64,000 bases of DNA from Leptospira adleri (GTDB taxonomy: Bacteria; Spirochaetota; Leptospiria; Leptospirales; Leptospiraceae), in NCBI RefSeq assembly GCF_002811985.1, contig NZ_NPDU01000024.1, positions 1-64,000 of the forward strand. The letters run 5' to 3'. The position numbers were made by a program, and so were the translations under genes. Position 1 is the first letter of the stretch. Every line of letters starts with the position of its first letter. This document shows, piece by piece, positions 9,322-16,849 of the stretch. The notes under the pieces are model-generated. The model was given only the letters and a program-made list of their open reading frames with translations, searched no databases and had not been told where the DNA came from.

Positions 9322-10023
9322 TCATGCGGCCGTTCTCTCCTTATGCTGTTCGCGAAATACAACCTGAATTGGAGTGACGACTTCTTCAGTGAAGAATTTC
9401 TCGATAATCATTTTTAATGAATTCGGAACTCCACACAAAATTATCAATTTATCATGTACGAATTCAAATTGAAGATTATCTAAAATATCTATACTTGATT
9501 TTGTTAAGCGATCCTTATACCAAGGCTGGAAATCGCTCCAAGTCGGTTTCAATTTATCAGCACCCGGTAGATTTACTGTTTTTGCTCTCTCTTCTTTAGT
9601 ACGTACAGGAGCGGAACGTTTATCTTTGGCAGATTTGGAATCTCGTACCCCCCTGCCCTTACCATCCGTACTATTCTGACTAGGATCGTTTTGAACGGCG
9701 GTTTTGGATATTTGATACTGAGCTCTTTCGAATATAACGGCGTCATGAAAACTTGATTGAATTACTCGAATCCTTCCGTTGAAAGAAACTTGATTTATGT
9801 AACCAGCTTTTCGTAGGCGAGAAATATATTTTGCTATGGTCGTCGTCGCCATTCCTAAAACCTGACCCAAGTATTCATTCCCTGCGTAGCATCCACCGCG
9901 ACCTTCGATGCGTCCGTTGATATCGAGGAGCGTAATTTTTGCGAGGACGTCACGCATTCCTCTGCCAAGTTTGGTGTTGATTATAGTGCGAGGTATGAAC
10001 TCGCCATAGATCAATTCTTTCAT
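9322..10023 (-). CDS. Plasmid-type replication initiator (Rep), HTH plus DnaA-N-like module
   Basis: This is a 233-residue protein. Residues about 45-85 form a winged-helix HTH (GNEYLGQVLGMATTTIAKYI). A charged linker follows (about 115-155). The C-terminal module at about 158-225 (PTWSDFQPWYKDRLTKSS ... EKFFTEE) resembles DnaA domain I-type protein-interaction modules. The same module occurs in the protein at 24263-24853. The position next to parA/parB-like genes and an origin-like gap supports Rep. A strong AAAGGA precedes the ATG. Confidence 0.75.
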   Translation of the reverse strand: MKELIYGEFIPRTIINTKLGRGMRDVLAKITLLDINGRIEGRGGCYAGNEYLGQVLGMATTTIAKYISRLRKAGYINQVSFNGRIRVIQSSFHDAVIFERAQYQISKTAVQNDPSQNSTDGKGRGVRDSKSAKDKRSAPVRTKEERAKTVNLPGADKLKPTWSDFQPWYKDRLTKSSIDILDNLQFEFVHDKLIILCGVPNSLKMIIEKFFTEEVVTPIQVVFREQHKERTAA

Positions 10024-10472
10024 GATCCTTTTCCTTTTCTGAGGCGCCGGACATAAATCGGGTGCGGCACGGCAGATGGACTACCCTACTCTTTGGAATC
10101 GAGAAGCATAGATCGAGCGTGGAGCCGAAAGTATGGTTCCCTTTTCTGTTTCATTCGGCCGAATTGTGAGAGTGGCCGTTGTTTAGCTATGTCGACTAAA
10201 CGGGTACAGACTAGCGGGATTTTTGAAAAAACAGTCAAGCATAATAATACTATGTCTCATAAAAATTTATGTCTCTTGGAACGTGCTTTAGGCGGGAGAA
10301 AAACCTGCGTGGACTCTCACCTCCGCCGCAGGCATCGAAACAGAAAAGGTTTAGGCGGGCGCCTTCCTTTCTCTCGGTACTCTAAAACCCGTGTACGATT
10401 TTGGGTACACATTTTTTGCCATCTGAATAAAAAAATCAGGCCTCTCAAATCGGAAGCGCGCTTCCGATTTGC
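10024..10472. other. Origin-like structured gap between rep and the partition genes
   Basis: This 449-bp region has no convincing gene and is locally GC-richer than its surroundings. It holds direct repeats TTTAGGCGGG at 10287 and 10350 (63 bp, about six helical turns), TATGTCTC at 10251 and 10268, and the inverted repeat CATAAA/TTTATG. It also has a CCTGCG...CGCAGG hairpin, GTGTAC...GTACAC (10391-10410) followed by T6, and a 26-bp perfect palindrome at its end. It is a candidate replication origin, incompatibility region or centromere. Confidence 0.5.
10446..10471. repeat. 26-bp perfect palindrome beside the ParB-like gene
   Basis: CAAATCGGAAGCG is followed directly by its exact reverse complement. 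It begins 2 nt past the stop of the 10473-11093 gene. With no loop it suits a dimeric DNA-binding site such as parS. On the leftward strand a T7 run follows about 11 nt later, so a terminator role is also possible. Confidence 0.5.
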
Positions 10473-11093
10473 CTACTCAAGCAAATCCCTTTCTTCTTGG
10501 ATCGGTTTTATCGAATCATTGAACTTCTGAGTCTTCGAGTTAATAATATCATCGAGATATTTTTTTAGCTCAGAAATCTCCCTTTTTTTAAGGGAACTTT
10601 TGCCTTCCTTTTTTAAGCGCTTTCTCAATATAAGGATGGCTTCAGGAGTAATTTTTTTGGGAGGTGGGTTGATTTCTTTTTCGGTAGGACCTGGAAGTTC
10701 ACCAGCGATGATGCTCTGAATAAGAGTATCCGCTTCTCTAATACTTCTGCATTCTCCAACCCGATCCCGATAGTCGTAAATTCTCATGTAAGAACTCGCG
10801 ACACGTGTTCCAAACTTTAGGAAGTTATAGTTGTCCTCAATATACTTAGACCAGTCACCGTGGTTAAGCTGTTGCTTCACCTCGTATAAAATTGCCCCGA
10901 ATTCGATAGCAACTTTAATGGTTCTTTTTTGAGCAGAAATTACAGATGCGTATGCTTCCTTCAGTCTCGTAAGCGCCGGATCCTCATCTGATGAACTCAT
11001 TGCAGGAAGTTTCTCGTTATTTGCCGAAAATGTCTTCACGAGCTCGGCGTCGACACGTTCTTGTTTAGTGGGTTTTTTTTCAGGAGTACTCAA
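10473..11093 (-). CDS. parB: ParA partner, ParB-like / DUF3102-like protein
   Basis: This 206-residue protein has a central region EFGAILYEVKQQLNHGDWSK followed by TRVASSYMRIY, resembling DUF3102-type proteins that accompany ParA on phages and plasmids. The C-terminal part is Lys-rich (about 145-195). It starts with TTG inside the ParA stop (TTGA) and is therefore translationally coupled. It is probably the DNA-binding partner that loads ParA. The candidate site is the palindrome immediately downstream. The symbol rests on position. Confidence 0.6.
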   Translation of the reverse strand: MSTPEKKPTKQERVDAELVKTFSANNEKLPAMSSSDEDPALTRLKEAYASVISAQKRTIKVAIEFGAILYEVKQQLNHGDWSKYIEDNYNFLKFGTRVASSYMRIYDYRDRVGECRSIREADTLIQSIIAGELPGPTEKEINPPPKKITPEAILILRKRLKKEGKSSLKKREISELKKYLDDIINSKTQKFNDSIKPIQEERDLLE

Positions 11094-11830
11094 ATTGAAA
11101 CCTCCTTCGCAAGCTCAAGGAAACGCGCAAATGCGGCATGAACATCGGGCTTCAATAGCTCGCCAAGGTTTGAGCTCGTGAGCACGACATCATCATTGAT
11201 ATTTACGCACCCGCTGACAGTCAGACCGACCTGCGCACCGAGGGAAATGATTTTCTCCGCCTTTTTTTTTGTTACCCGAGAAGGTACGACTCTTAGTGGG
11301 ATTTTTCTTTTCTGTAATATTTCATTTTCGCGATGGAGCTTTAAGATTTTTGCGGTTCCATCCTGGCTCCAATCTCCGTATTCCATTGGAGAAACAATTT
11401 GATCCGCATTAAATACCGCAGCGTCCAACACCACGTTCACAACGTTATGAAGATCGATTAGAACGAAATCGTAATCCAATTTTCGGAGCTCTCTTCCAAA
11501 CAGTGATTTAAACCCTGGGTCATCATAGAATTCAAAGTCAATTTTTTTCAAACGCTCGATTGTCGAAATGAAATCTATTTTCGTTCCGGTTTTGTAGATA
11601 TGAGGTTCAAAATCGCAACCATCGACTAGTGCTTTATACGAATTTTTTCCTTCCGATTCGTTCACGACGTCTTTGAAGAGTTTGAAGAAAAACTTACTCA
11701 AATTTGAGTTAAAATCAAAGTCAATTAGGAGGACGCGGAACCCTAAATAAGCGAGGGATTGACCAAGATAGATCGTCGTCGTTGTTTTTCCGACGCCACC
11801 TTTGCCCGAGCAAATTGCGACAATTTTCAT
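11090..11830 (-). CDS. parA: ParA-type partition ATPase
   Basis: This 246-residue protein carries a deviant Walker A (SGKGGVGKTTTT, residues 8-19), a Walker A' region (LLIDFDFNSNLSK) and a Walker B (FVLIDLHNVVN). It lacks an N-terminal HTH, so it is of the small ParA type, with autoregulation perhaps through the partner protein. It maintains low-copy circular elements. An inverted repeat lies 10 nt before its start. Confidence 0.93.
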   Translation of the reverse strand: MKIVAICSGKGGVGKTTTTIYLGQSLAYLGFRVLLIDFDFNSNLSKFFFKLFKDVVNESEGKNSYKALVDGCDFEPHIYKTGTKIDFISTIERLKKIDFEFYDDPGFKSLFGRELRKLDYDFVLIDLHNVVNVVLDAAVFNADQIVSPMEYGDWSQDGTAKILKLHRENEILQKRKIPLRVVPSRVTKKKAEKIISLGAQVGLTVSGCVNINDDVVLTSSNLGELLKPDVHAAFARFLELAKEVSI

Positions 11831-12147
11831 TAGTTTTAGAAATTCGAAATCTCGAATTTTACGAAAGCGGAATTTTGAAGATGATAAGAATTATTGGAAA
11901 AAATTGGAAATTCAAAAGAGGTGATTCAGGCAGAATCGGGTCTTGAAATGATCTTCATTGTTTGGTAGTCCGGCCTTTTGGATGCTTTTGAAGATTTAAC
12001 CCAGTATAATAATGGTTGCAAAAAACGTGGAGTCTCGATTAGATCCCAGAAGACCCATTTGGAAACGTAAATTCGACAATTTTGAATCCAGGAGTGACTC
12101 GGATTGGTCGAATATGATAGAAGGCCCTGAAAAGGCTGAGGAAAAAA
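11831..12147. other. 317-bp divergent intergenic region between parA and 12148
   Basis: It contains the inverted repeat 11840-11859 next to parA. A perfect TATAAT lies at 12005-12010 on the + strand, with only a weak -35 (ATGCTT, 17 nt upstream) that could serve the 12148 gene. No further gene is supported. Confidence 0.4.
11840..11859. promoter_or_regulatory. Inverted repeat before parA
   Basis: AAATTCGA and TCGAATTT form a perfect 8-bp inverted repeat separated by 4 nt, ending 10 nt upstream of the parA ATG. It is suited to autoregulation by the partition proteins. Confidence 0.45.
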
Positions 12148-12813
12148 ATGGAAACTGTTATCCAAGATTATTTTCGAATAGTCCTATCCGCTAAACATAG
12201 ATCAACATCGATCATCGTAAATTTTCCACTTATTCATATCGTGGTTGAAAGCTACGAAAATGATAAAGGGCAAGAATCCTTTTTGGCTACCTGCTTGGAA
12301 TATTCACAGGCATTCGAAAGCCATGAGCCACAATCAGCCGTAGTCGGGTTAATCAATCTTATGCACGATTATTTCCTTTCTACGATCAAGAAGGAAGGAA
12401 AAGAATTTTTATTAGAAACTTTGGAGACGACCGAAAATGAAGAATTGTGGGGACGAGTCCGCCGTTATCTTGCCGAAAAGTTCAGAGCTAACTTGGAATT
12501 TGTTGAAAAATCCTTTAATTCAAAAACTACGAAGGCAGAACTGAAGGAACTTGGGTCGAAAATCGTCCAACCGAATGTCGGCTTAGAAGTGGTTTCAAAG
12601 AATCACCATGAAAAGGTCACGAGCCAAAAGGACGCTACCATTGATCAGCAACATGAATTGATTAGAAATATTCTGAAAGAACTGGATGCAAAGATCAAGC
12701 AGATTGAGGAACAAAATAGAACAATCACTGAACTCCGGAACGGATTGGAAGGTGGCCAGGAAGAATGGACGGAGCAACAGCCAGATATTCGAATTGGAGC
12801 CCTTGCTCAGTAA
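12148..12813 (+). CDS. Hypothetical protein with HicB-like N-terminus and coiled coil
   Basis: This is a 221-residue protein. Residues about 20-75 (SIIVNFPLIHIVVES ... ATCLEYSQAFESHEP) suggest a short β-β-β-α fold reminiscent of HicB-type modules. Residues about 165-205 (DQQHELIRNILKELDAKIKQ) form a coiled coil. It precedes a second unknown gene by 9 nt. A regulatory or toxin-antitoxin-like role is only a guess. Confidence 0.45.
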   Translation: METVIQDYFRIVLSAKHRSTSIIVNFPLIHIVVESYENDKGQESFLATCLEYSQAFESHEPQSAVVGLINLMHDYFLSTIKKEGKEFLLETLETTENEELWGRVRRYLAEKFRANLEFVEKSFNSKTTKAELKELGSKIVQPNVGLEVVSKNHHEKVTSQKDATIDQQHELIRNILKELDAKIKQIEEQNRTITELRNGLEGGQEEWTEQQPDIRIGALAQ

Positions 12814-12822
12814 AATTAAAGT

Positions 12823-13182
12823 ATGGCCTATTCTTTAGAGAAAGTTTTAAAGATAGTAATTGAGAAAGGCTATTCAATCGATTGGGAAGCTCCTTACGAG
12901 ATTACAAATATACCAGAAGATCTCGGAAAGTTAGCTTCTATAGAAACTGGCTTCGCTACTTATTGGATACGGGGCCAGGGACTTAAATCAAAAAAAATAA
13001 CTCAGTTTTCATTCGGAGCCATTTCAGATCTGTATTTTATACGAACGATTTTTCCACCTTTGAAATCGAAAATTGAAGACTTTGACTCAGCGAAAATTAC
13101 TTCTTCCAGAAATTCGGCATCGAACATAAAAATGAATGAGCATTCTGTTGATAACAATGAGGCTAATCAGAATAGTCAATAG
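12823..13182 (+). CDS. Hypothetical protein, partner of the 12148 gene
   Basis: This 119-residue protein has an ordered N-terminal 85 residues (LEKVLKIVIEKGYSIDWEAP) and a polar, probably disordered tail. It lies 9 nt after the preceding gene, so they are co-transcribed. No family was recognised. Confidence 0.45.
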   Translation: MAYSLEKVLKIVIEKGYSIDWEAPYEITNIPEDLGKLASIETGFATYWIRGQGLKSKKITQFSFGAISDLYFIRTIFPPLKSKIEDFDSAKITSSRNSASNIKMNEHSVDNNEANQNSQ

Positions 13183-13209
13183 CACTTCTTAAATTTAGAG
13201 ATATCCATT

Positions 13210-13533
13210 ATGATCACCACAGAAATGCTTGAAAGACTCCTTACGGTCATTAAAGAATCCGGTTTGCGTCCAAAAGCGATCTCGAAGCAGTCCAGAGTTC
13301 CATTCGCAACTATCAAAGCTTTGTTTGCTGGTGAAAGGGTGGAACTTTCAGAAGCAGCTCTTCTTAAACTTTCGGAAGTTTTCAAAGTAGAATATCTTTG
13401 GCTTTCCCGCGGTCTCGGACCTAAAGACGAAATTCCGTTGGCTGAAAAAATTTCCCAACTTGACCGCGATACGGATTTGCTACGAAAATTAAATCGAACC
13501 CCAATCTTGAAATCCATATTGGAAGGATTCTGA
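13210..13533 (+). CDS. Xre-family HTH regulator
   Basis: This 107-residue protein has an HTH at about residues 16-65 (KAISKQSRVPFATIKALFAG, then LSEVFKVEYLWLSRG). The C-terminal 35 residues are helical and may dimerise. It lies directly upstream of the GNAT/seven-helix pair. The perfect 13-bp palindrome at 13644 is a plausible target. It is distinct from the repressor at 15239. Confidence 0.75.
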   Translation: MITTEMLERLLTVIKESGLRPKAISKQSRVPFATIKALFAGERVELSEAALLKLSEVFKVEYLWLSRGLGPKDEIPLAEKISQLDRDTDLLRKLNRTPILKSILEGF

Positions 13534-13643
13534 ATTCTCCAGACGATTGAAGCGAAGAAACCGGATCCGTTCTTTAAGACCTTAACGAAAAATCACACAA
13601 ACATCCGAATTCCGTAATATTCTAATTGATAATTCCAACGAAT

Positions 13644-13656
13644 TTATGTGACATAA
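13644..13656. promoter_or_regulatory. Palindromic operator before the GNAT gene
   Basis: TTATGTGACATAA is a perfect 6-1-6 palindrome ending 7 nt before the ATG. It overlaps a likely -10 (CATAAT, 13652-13657). A bound regulator would block transcription. Confidence 0.45.
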
Positions 13657-13663
13657 TAAAATT

Positions 13664-14287
13664 ATGTCCGTAAATCCTCTCGAGTATTCCGTTCGAAAAT
13701 CAAGAACTCAAATTCCCGTGAAAATCGTATCCGGGGATAGCGAGGACATCCCGCGTATAAAGGCTTTCGTAAATCGTATATTTTCTGAGGCAGGCTATTC
13801 TTCTTCTCGTTGGAAAAACATAGATTACGATGACTGGTCGACATGGTTTTTCGCTGAGGAGGAGGGAAGGATCTTATCCGCAATGAGGGTCGTAGAGAAA
13901 CAGCCGGAAAATTTTCTACCTCTGGAGGTTGCAGTTCTGGATAAGACCTTGGAAAAACCGATACGTTACGCGGTTCTTTCGGAGAACGTCGCAGATTGGA
14001 ACGCAGTCGCATTTGAGTTGAGTCGAACGGGGTGGATGGCCGCAAAAAAAACATTTAGAACCGTTGCGAAGCACTGTTATGAAAAGGGATACGACGTTGT
14101 CTACGGAATGTACAACCCAAATTTGAAAGGAATAGAAAAGCTCTATTTGAGTGAAGGCGCCGTTCATTCCGAGAGATATCCGGATTTACTTTATTTTCCG
14201 GGATTTTATTTGAACGGCAAACTATCTAAATTCCATGTGATCGAGTTGGAAAAAGAATGTTTACAAAAAATTGCCTCGAAAATGTAG
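13664..14287 (+). CDS. GNAT-fold acyltransferase, FeeM / acyl-amino-acid or homoserine-lactone-synthase-like
   Basis: This 207-residue protein has an overall pattern like the FeeM/LuxI branch of GNAT enzymes. It has early KIVSGDSEDIPRIKAFVNRI and the acidic-aromatic stretch DYDDWSTWFFAEEEGRILSAMRVVEK. A helix follows (TGWMAAKKTFRTVAKHCYEK), then GYDVVYGMYNPNLKGIEKLY and a C-terminal strand. Such enzymes make N-acyl amino acids or homoserine lactones from acyl-ACP. The substrate cannot be read from sequence. It lies 30 nt before a membrane protein, suggesting a signal synthase plus receptor. Confidence 0.6.
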   Translation: MSVNPLEYSVRKSRTQIPVKIVSGDSEDIPRIKAFVNRIFSEAGYSSSRWKNIDYDDWSTWFFAEEEGRILSAMRVVEKQPENFLPLEVAVLDKTLEKPIRYAVLSENVADWNAVAFELSRTGWMAAKKTFRTVAKHCYEKGYDVVYGMYNPNLKGIEKLYLSEGAVHSERYPDLLYFPGFYLNGKLSKFHVIELEKECLQKIASKM

Positions 14288-14317
14288 TATTTATGCAGTA
14301 TTGAGTATACATTTTTC

Positions 14318-15220
14318 ATGCAAGTAACAAACATATTTAGCGTTTCGGTTGGGTTGTTCATTGTTCTTTTAGGTTTTTATGTTCGGAATGTAGGGTCAGG
14401 AAAGATTGCTCAAAAGCATTTTTTCCAATTATCCTTGGCTTTGTCAGTTTGGATGTTCTGTCACGGATTTCGTATTCTCTTACCAGAATTTCTCCGCGAA
14501 CTTGCGTTAAACTGGACGTTGATTCCAATCTTATTTGTACCGCATTCACTCTTCCAAATAGTTCGTTTGATTTTTCGCCCGGAGCTAAAGATCGGTTCGA
14601 CGATTTCTCAAATACATTTATTTGGCTTCATTTATATGATAGGCTCAGTGTTTCTGTGTAATGCAGTAGAAATAAAAGATCCAGAACGATTCACATATCG
14701 GCCTACGATAAATTATCACGCAATAATCCTTTATGAATTCACATATATCTCTTTTTCTTGTGCAGTCTTAGTTAGGTCGGTGTTTCGATTTTCCGGTGAC
14801 TTACGGATACGGGCATTCCTTCTTTCAGCAGGAACCATCATGGCTTTATTATTCACAATTTTTTGTGTTTGGATAATGCCTCTTTTCGGATATTTTTGGG
14901 CTTCAAAGTCGGCGTTCGGATTCATCCCTTTCTTTTTATTTTGGGCGGTTGCAGTACTTCATTACGATACGTTTGAAATTCGAGAAAGAATTCTAGAGGG
15001 GGAGCGCACTCCGATTTTGTCTCGGTATTCTTCTAGTATAATGATGACGCTGTATAACGTATTGGATCCGGCAGGGTATAATCTAAAGTTAGCAGAAAGC
15101 AAGATTGCGGTAACCGCGGGAATACTTCTAGAGAATAATTATTTAAGTGAATCTTTAAATATGAATGTCAGGGCAAGATCAAAAAAACTATACGATAAAT
15201 TTAAACATCGATTGAAGTAA
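14318..15220 (+). CDS. Seven-helix membrane protein resembling histidine-kinase sensor regions
   Basis: This 300-residue protein has about seven hydrophobic segments between residues 5 and 215 and a soluble tail at about 218-300. The layout is like the 7TM N-terminus of spirochaetal histidine kinases and adenylate cyclases, but no kinase or cyclase domain follows. The tail has a helical LAESKIAVTAGILLENNYLS segment that may resemble part of an HTH. It is co-directional with the GNAT gene and convergent with the repressor. Confidence 0.55.
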   Translation: MQVTNIFSVSVGLFIVLLGFYVRNVGSGKIAQKHFFQLSLALSVWMFCHGFRILLPEFLRELALNWTLIPILFVPHSLFQIVRLIFRPELKIGSTISQIHLFGFIYMIGSVFLCNAVEIKDPERFTYRPTINYHAIILYEFTYISFSCAVLVRSVFRFSGDLRIRAFLLSAGTIMALLFTIFCVWIMPLFGYFWASKSAFGFIPFFLFWAVAVLHYDTFEIRERILEGERTPILSRYSSSIMMTLYNVLDPAGYNLKLAESKIAVTAGILLENNYLSESLNMNVRARSKKLYDKFKHRLK

Positions 15221-15238
15221 AAGGTAAAAAATTTCTTA

Positions 15239-15637
15239 TTAATTTTTCATTCGATTTCGCATTAAGTTGAGAAAAATCGAACGACTCTCAGGGGTCAGTT
15301 CGAAATATTCCATCACGAATTCCCGAGCTCCCTCTGTATTTCTAATTTTTCTTTGAAAGTTTTCTTCTTCTTCCATTTTCCTAAACATCTCTTCCTTTCC
15401 AGGAGGAGAGTATTTCATCGGACCTTCTCCTTTAAAAGTCCACTCTTCTAAATATCCAAATTCAAACTTTATAAGTTTAGATAACGTTAGAGAAGGTTTC
15501 CTCGCTCCGGATAAGAGATGAGATACTTGACCCTTCGTGATCCCGAGCCGATCAGCGAATTCGTTTTTCGCCAATCCGCTTGAGTCCAAAATCTCTTGAA
15601 TTCTGTATTTTGAATCTTTAAATTTATCTGTTGACAA
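15239..15637 (-). CDS. Phage repressor (CI-like), Xre HTH without peptidase domain
   Basis: This is a 132-residue protein with an HTH at about residues 20-45 (LAKNEFADRLGITKGQVSHLLSG) and an acidic helical C-terminus. There is no S24 autocleavage domain, so inactivation must differ from lambda CI. The only suitable start is TTG at 15637, immediately downstream of the likely transcription start. The gene is divergent from a small HTH protein across two operators. Confidence 0.75.
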   Translation of the reverse strand: MSTDKFKDSKYRIQEILDSSGLAKNEFADRLGITKGQVSHLLSGARKPSLTLSKLIKFEFGYLEEWTFKGEGPMKYSPPGKEEMFRKMEEEENFQRKIRNTEGAREFVMEYFELTPESRSIFLNLMRNRMKN

Positions 15638-15643
15638 TGTAAA
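15631..15643. promoter_or_regulatory. Operator O2 of the repressor/Cro switch
   Basis: TTGACA-A-TGTAAA is a one-mismatch version of the 6-1-6 palindrome at 15661-15673, centred 30 bp (three helical turns) away. It covers the repressor start codon. Confidence 0.55.
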
Positions 15644-15644
15644 T

Positions 15645-15673
15645 TTTATGCTTGACTAGGTTTACATTGTAAA
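15645..15673 (-). promoter_or_regulatory. Promoter of the repressor gene
   Basis: Reading leftward: TTTACA (within O1), 17 nt, CATAAA. The predicted transcription start near 15638 coincides with the TTG start at 15637, implying a leaderless mRNA like that of lambda cI from PRM. Confidence 0.45.
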
Positions 15674-15675
15674 CC
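15659..15675. promoter_or_regulatory. Operator O1 of the repressor/Cro switch
   Basis: GGTTTACA-T-TGTAAACC is a perfect 17-bp palindrome between the divergent repressor and Cro-like genes, overlapping the repressor -35 element. Confidence 0.65.
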
Positions 15676-15723
15676 AGTGTATTTCTGACGCCGACACCGA
15701 CGACATTGTAGAAGGAACGATTG

Positions 15724-15972
15724 ATGAAAGGTAATAAATTGCAACAAGGAAAATGGCCGAAGGGAGTTATGTCGCCAGAAGAAATTGATGAAAAACTTAA
15801 AGTCCTGGGTTTGGGTTATATGGATTTAAAACTTCGAATCGCGGGCGTTTCCTACGACACGGTGCGGCATACTATCAAAGGAAGATCTAACAACGATCAG
15901 GTGCTTCAATATTTGAAGGATCTCGGGATAAATCACGGCCGGACGCCGAGCAAGTATAAAAGAGCATCTTGA
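15724..15972 (+). CDS. Small HTH protein, Cro-like
   Basis: This 82-residue protein has MDLKLRIAGVSYDTVRHTIK as a probable HTH and a short basic tail. The ATG at 15724 was chosen over TTG at 15721 because AAGGAA sits at better spacing. It is the first rightward gene opposite the repressor, the place of Cro in lambdoid switches. The role is inferred from position. Confidence 0.6.
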   Translation: MKGNKLQQGKWPKGVMSPEEIDEKLKVLGLGYMDLKLRIAGVSYDTVRHTIKGRSNNDQVLQYLKDLGINHGRTPSKYKRAS

Positions 15973-15985
15973 AAAAGTAAATCCA

Positions 15986-16408
15986 ATGGAAAAGATCGAA
16001 ATACAAGAACTTTTGCGGATGTACGTCGAGGGAAATACGTTACGAGAAATTGCAAAGATTACCAATCAATCTGAAACAAAACTAATAAAAAAATACTCTG
16101 AACATGGATTCAAGGTTTCGGATCTTAAGAAACTTAGAGTAACAACACGAATGAATTATTTGTCGGAAAAAATCGGAAAAGAGCCTTTAAGCAGAGCTGA
16201 ATACAAGTTCTTGAATCGAAAGGGATATAGCATTTATAAAAAACGATCGGACGTGAATTCATATTATTCCGAGCAGGTTCTTGTTCTCCTTACGAAAGAA
16301 GAACGTGAGTTTGTAGAAGAACAAGGAGCAAAAACAAAGGAAGGAATGTCATCTTTCGTTAGGAATCTTATAAAATCTGAAATGAGAATATCAAAGCTAA
16401 CAGCATAG
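15986..16408 (+). CDS. HTH / ribbon-helix-helix-like regulator
   Basis: This is a 140-residue protein. The N-terminus (IQELLRMYVEGNTLREIAKI) looks like a resolvase-type HTH. The C-terminus at about 97-135 (EQVLVLLTKEEREFVEEQGA ... SSFVRNLIKSEM) resembles a ribbon-helix-helix. It is co-transcribed with the Cro-like gene (13-nt gap). It could be an early activator; the target is unknown. Confidence 0.5.
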   Translation: MEKIEIQELLRMYVEGNTLREIAKITNQSETKLIKKYSEHGFKVSDLKKLRVTTRMNYLSEKIGKEPLSRAEYKFLNRKGYSIYKKRSDVNSYYSEQVLVLLTKEEREFVEEQGAKTKEGMSSFVRNLIKSEMRISKLTA

Positions 16409-16469
16409 AAAAAAAGCAATGTGACCGTTTGAGATATTTTATCAATCAAGTAAGGTCGCAAAATAAAGA

Positions 16470-16538
16470 AGCCCCGTTCCCGCTGGAACGGAAACGAGGC
16501 TGGAGAAAAGGCCATGATGCCCTTTTGGATCATGAGCC
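16470..16538 (+). ncRNA. Structured leader of the early operon with alternative hairpins
   Basis: CCGTTCC-CGCT-GGAACGG (16474-16491) is closed by AGCC/GGCT. AAAAGG/CCTTTT (16506-16526) competes with CATGAT/ATCATG (16513-16534), and AGGCT (16497-16501) can pair with AGCCT (16534-16538). Mutually exclusive folds ahead of the 16571 gene suggest attenuation or a protein-binding leader. Confidence 0.45.
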
Positions 16539-16570
16539 TGAGTTTTAGAAAAAAAGTAAAGGAGAAAACC

Positions 16571-16849
16571 ATGAACCAAAATTTTAGGACAATAAGCGCA
16601 GGAGATGAATTAAGAAAATTTCCTGTAACCGGATCGGCTTCCGATTTTAGCGACATTTCATTTTCTGAAGCCTTCGCCAGAGCAGTAGAGGGTGATTGCC
16701 ATGTTCGGATATTCTCGATATCGGACCTTTATGAGAATCTTGTAGATCACGTTGAATCCCCGGAAGATTGCGTAAAAATAATCGCGGAACTTGGATACGG
16801 GATGAGCGGGCTTCTAAAATATTTAGAAGAGAAGGGCGTAGTACTATGA
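16571..16849 (+). CDS. Small early hypothetical protein
   Basis: This is a 92-residue acidic protein. The ATG at 16571 follows AAAGGAG at ideal spacing; the upstream in-frame ATG at 16514 lies inside the leader hairpins. It is the first gene of the continuous early operon and overlaps the next start (ATGA). No family was recognised. Confidence 0.55.
   Translation: MNQNFRTISAGDELRKFPVTGSASDFSDISFSEAFARAVEGDCHVRIFSISDLYENLVDHVESPEDCVKIIAELGYGMSGLLKYLEEKGVVL

Noticed and set aside
10093..10530. A 145-codon rightward frame across the origin-like gap
   Set aside because: Arg- and Ser-rich composition, no ribosome site, and it crosses repeats and the 26-bp palindrome into the ParB-like gene.
12012..12194. 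A 60-codon rightward frame after a perfect TATAAT
   Set aside because: Its ATG lies only 1 nt after the -10 element, it lacks a ribosome site, and it overlaps the better-supported 12148 gene.
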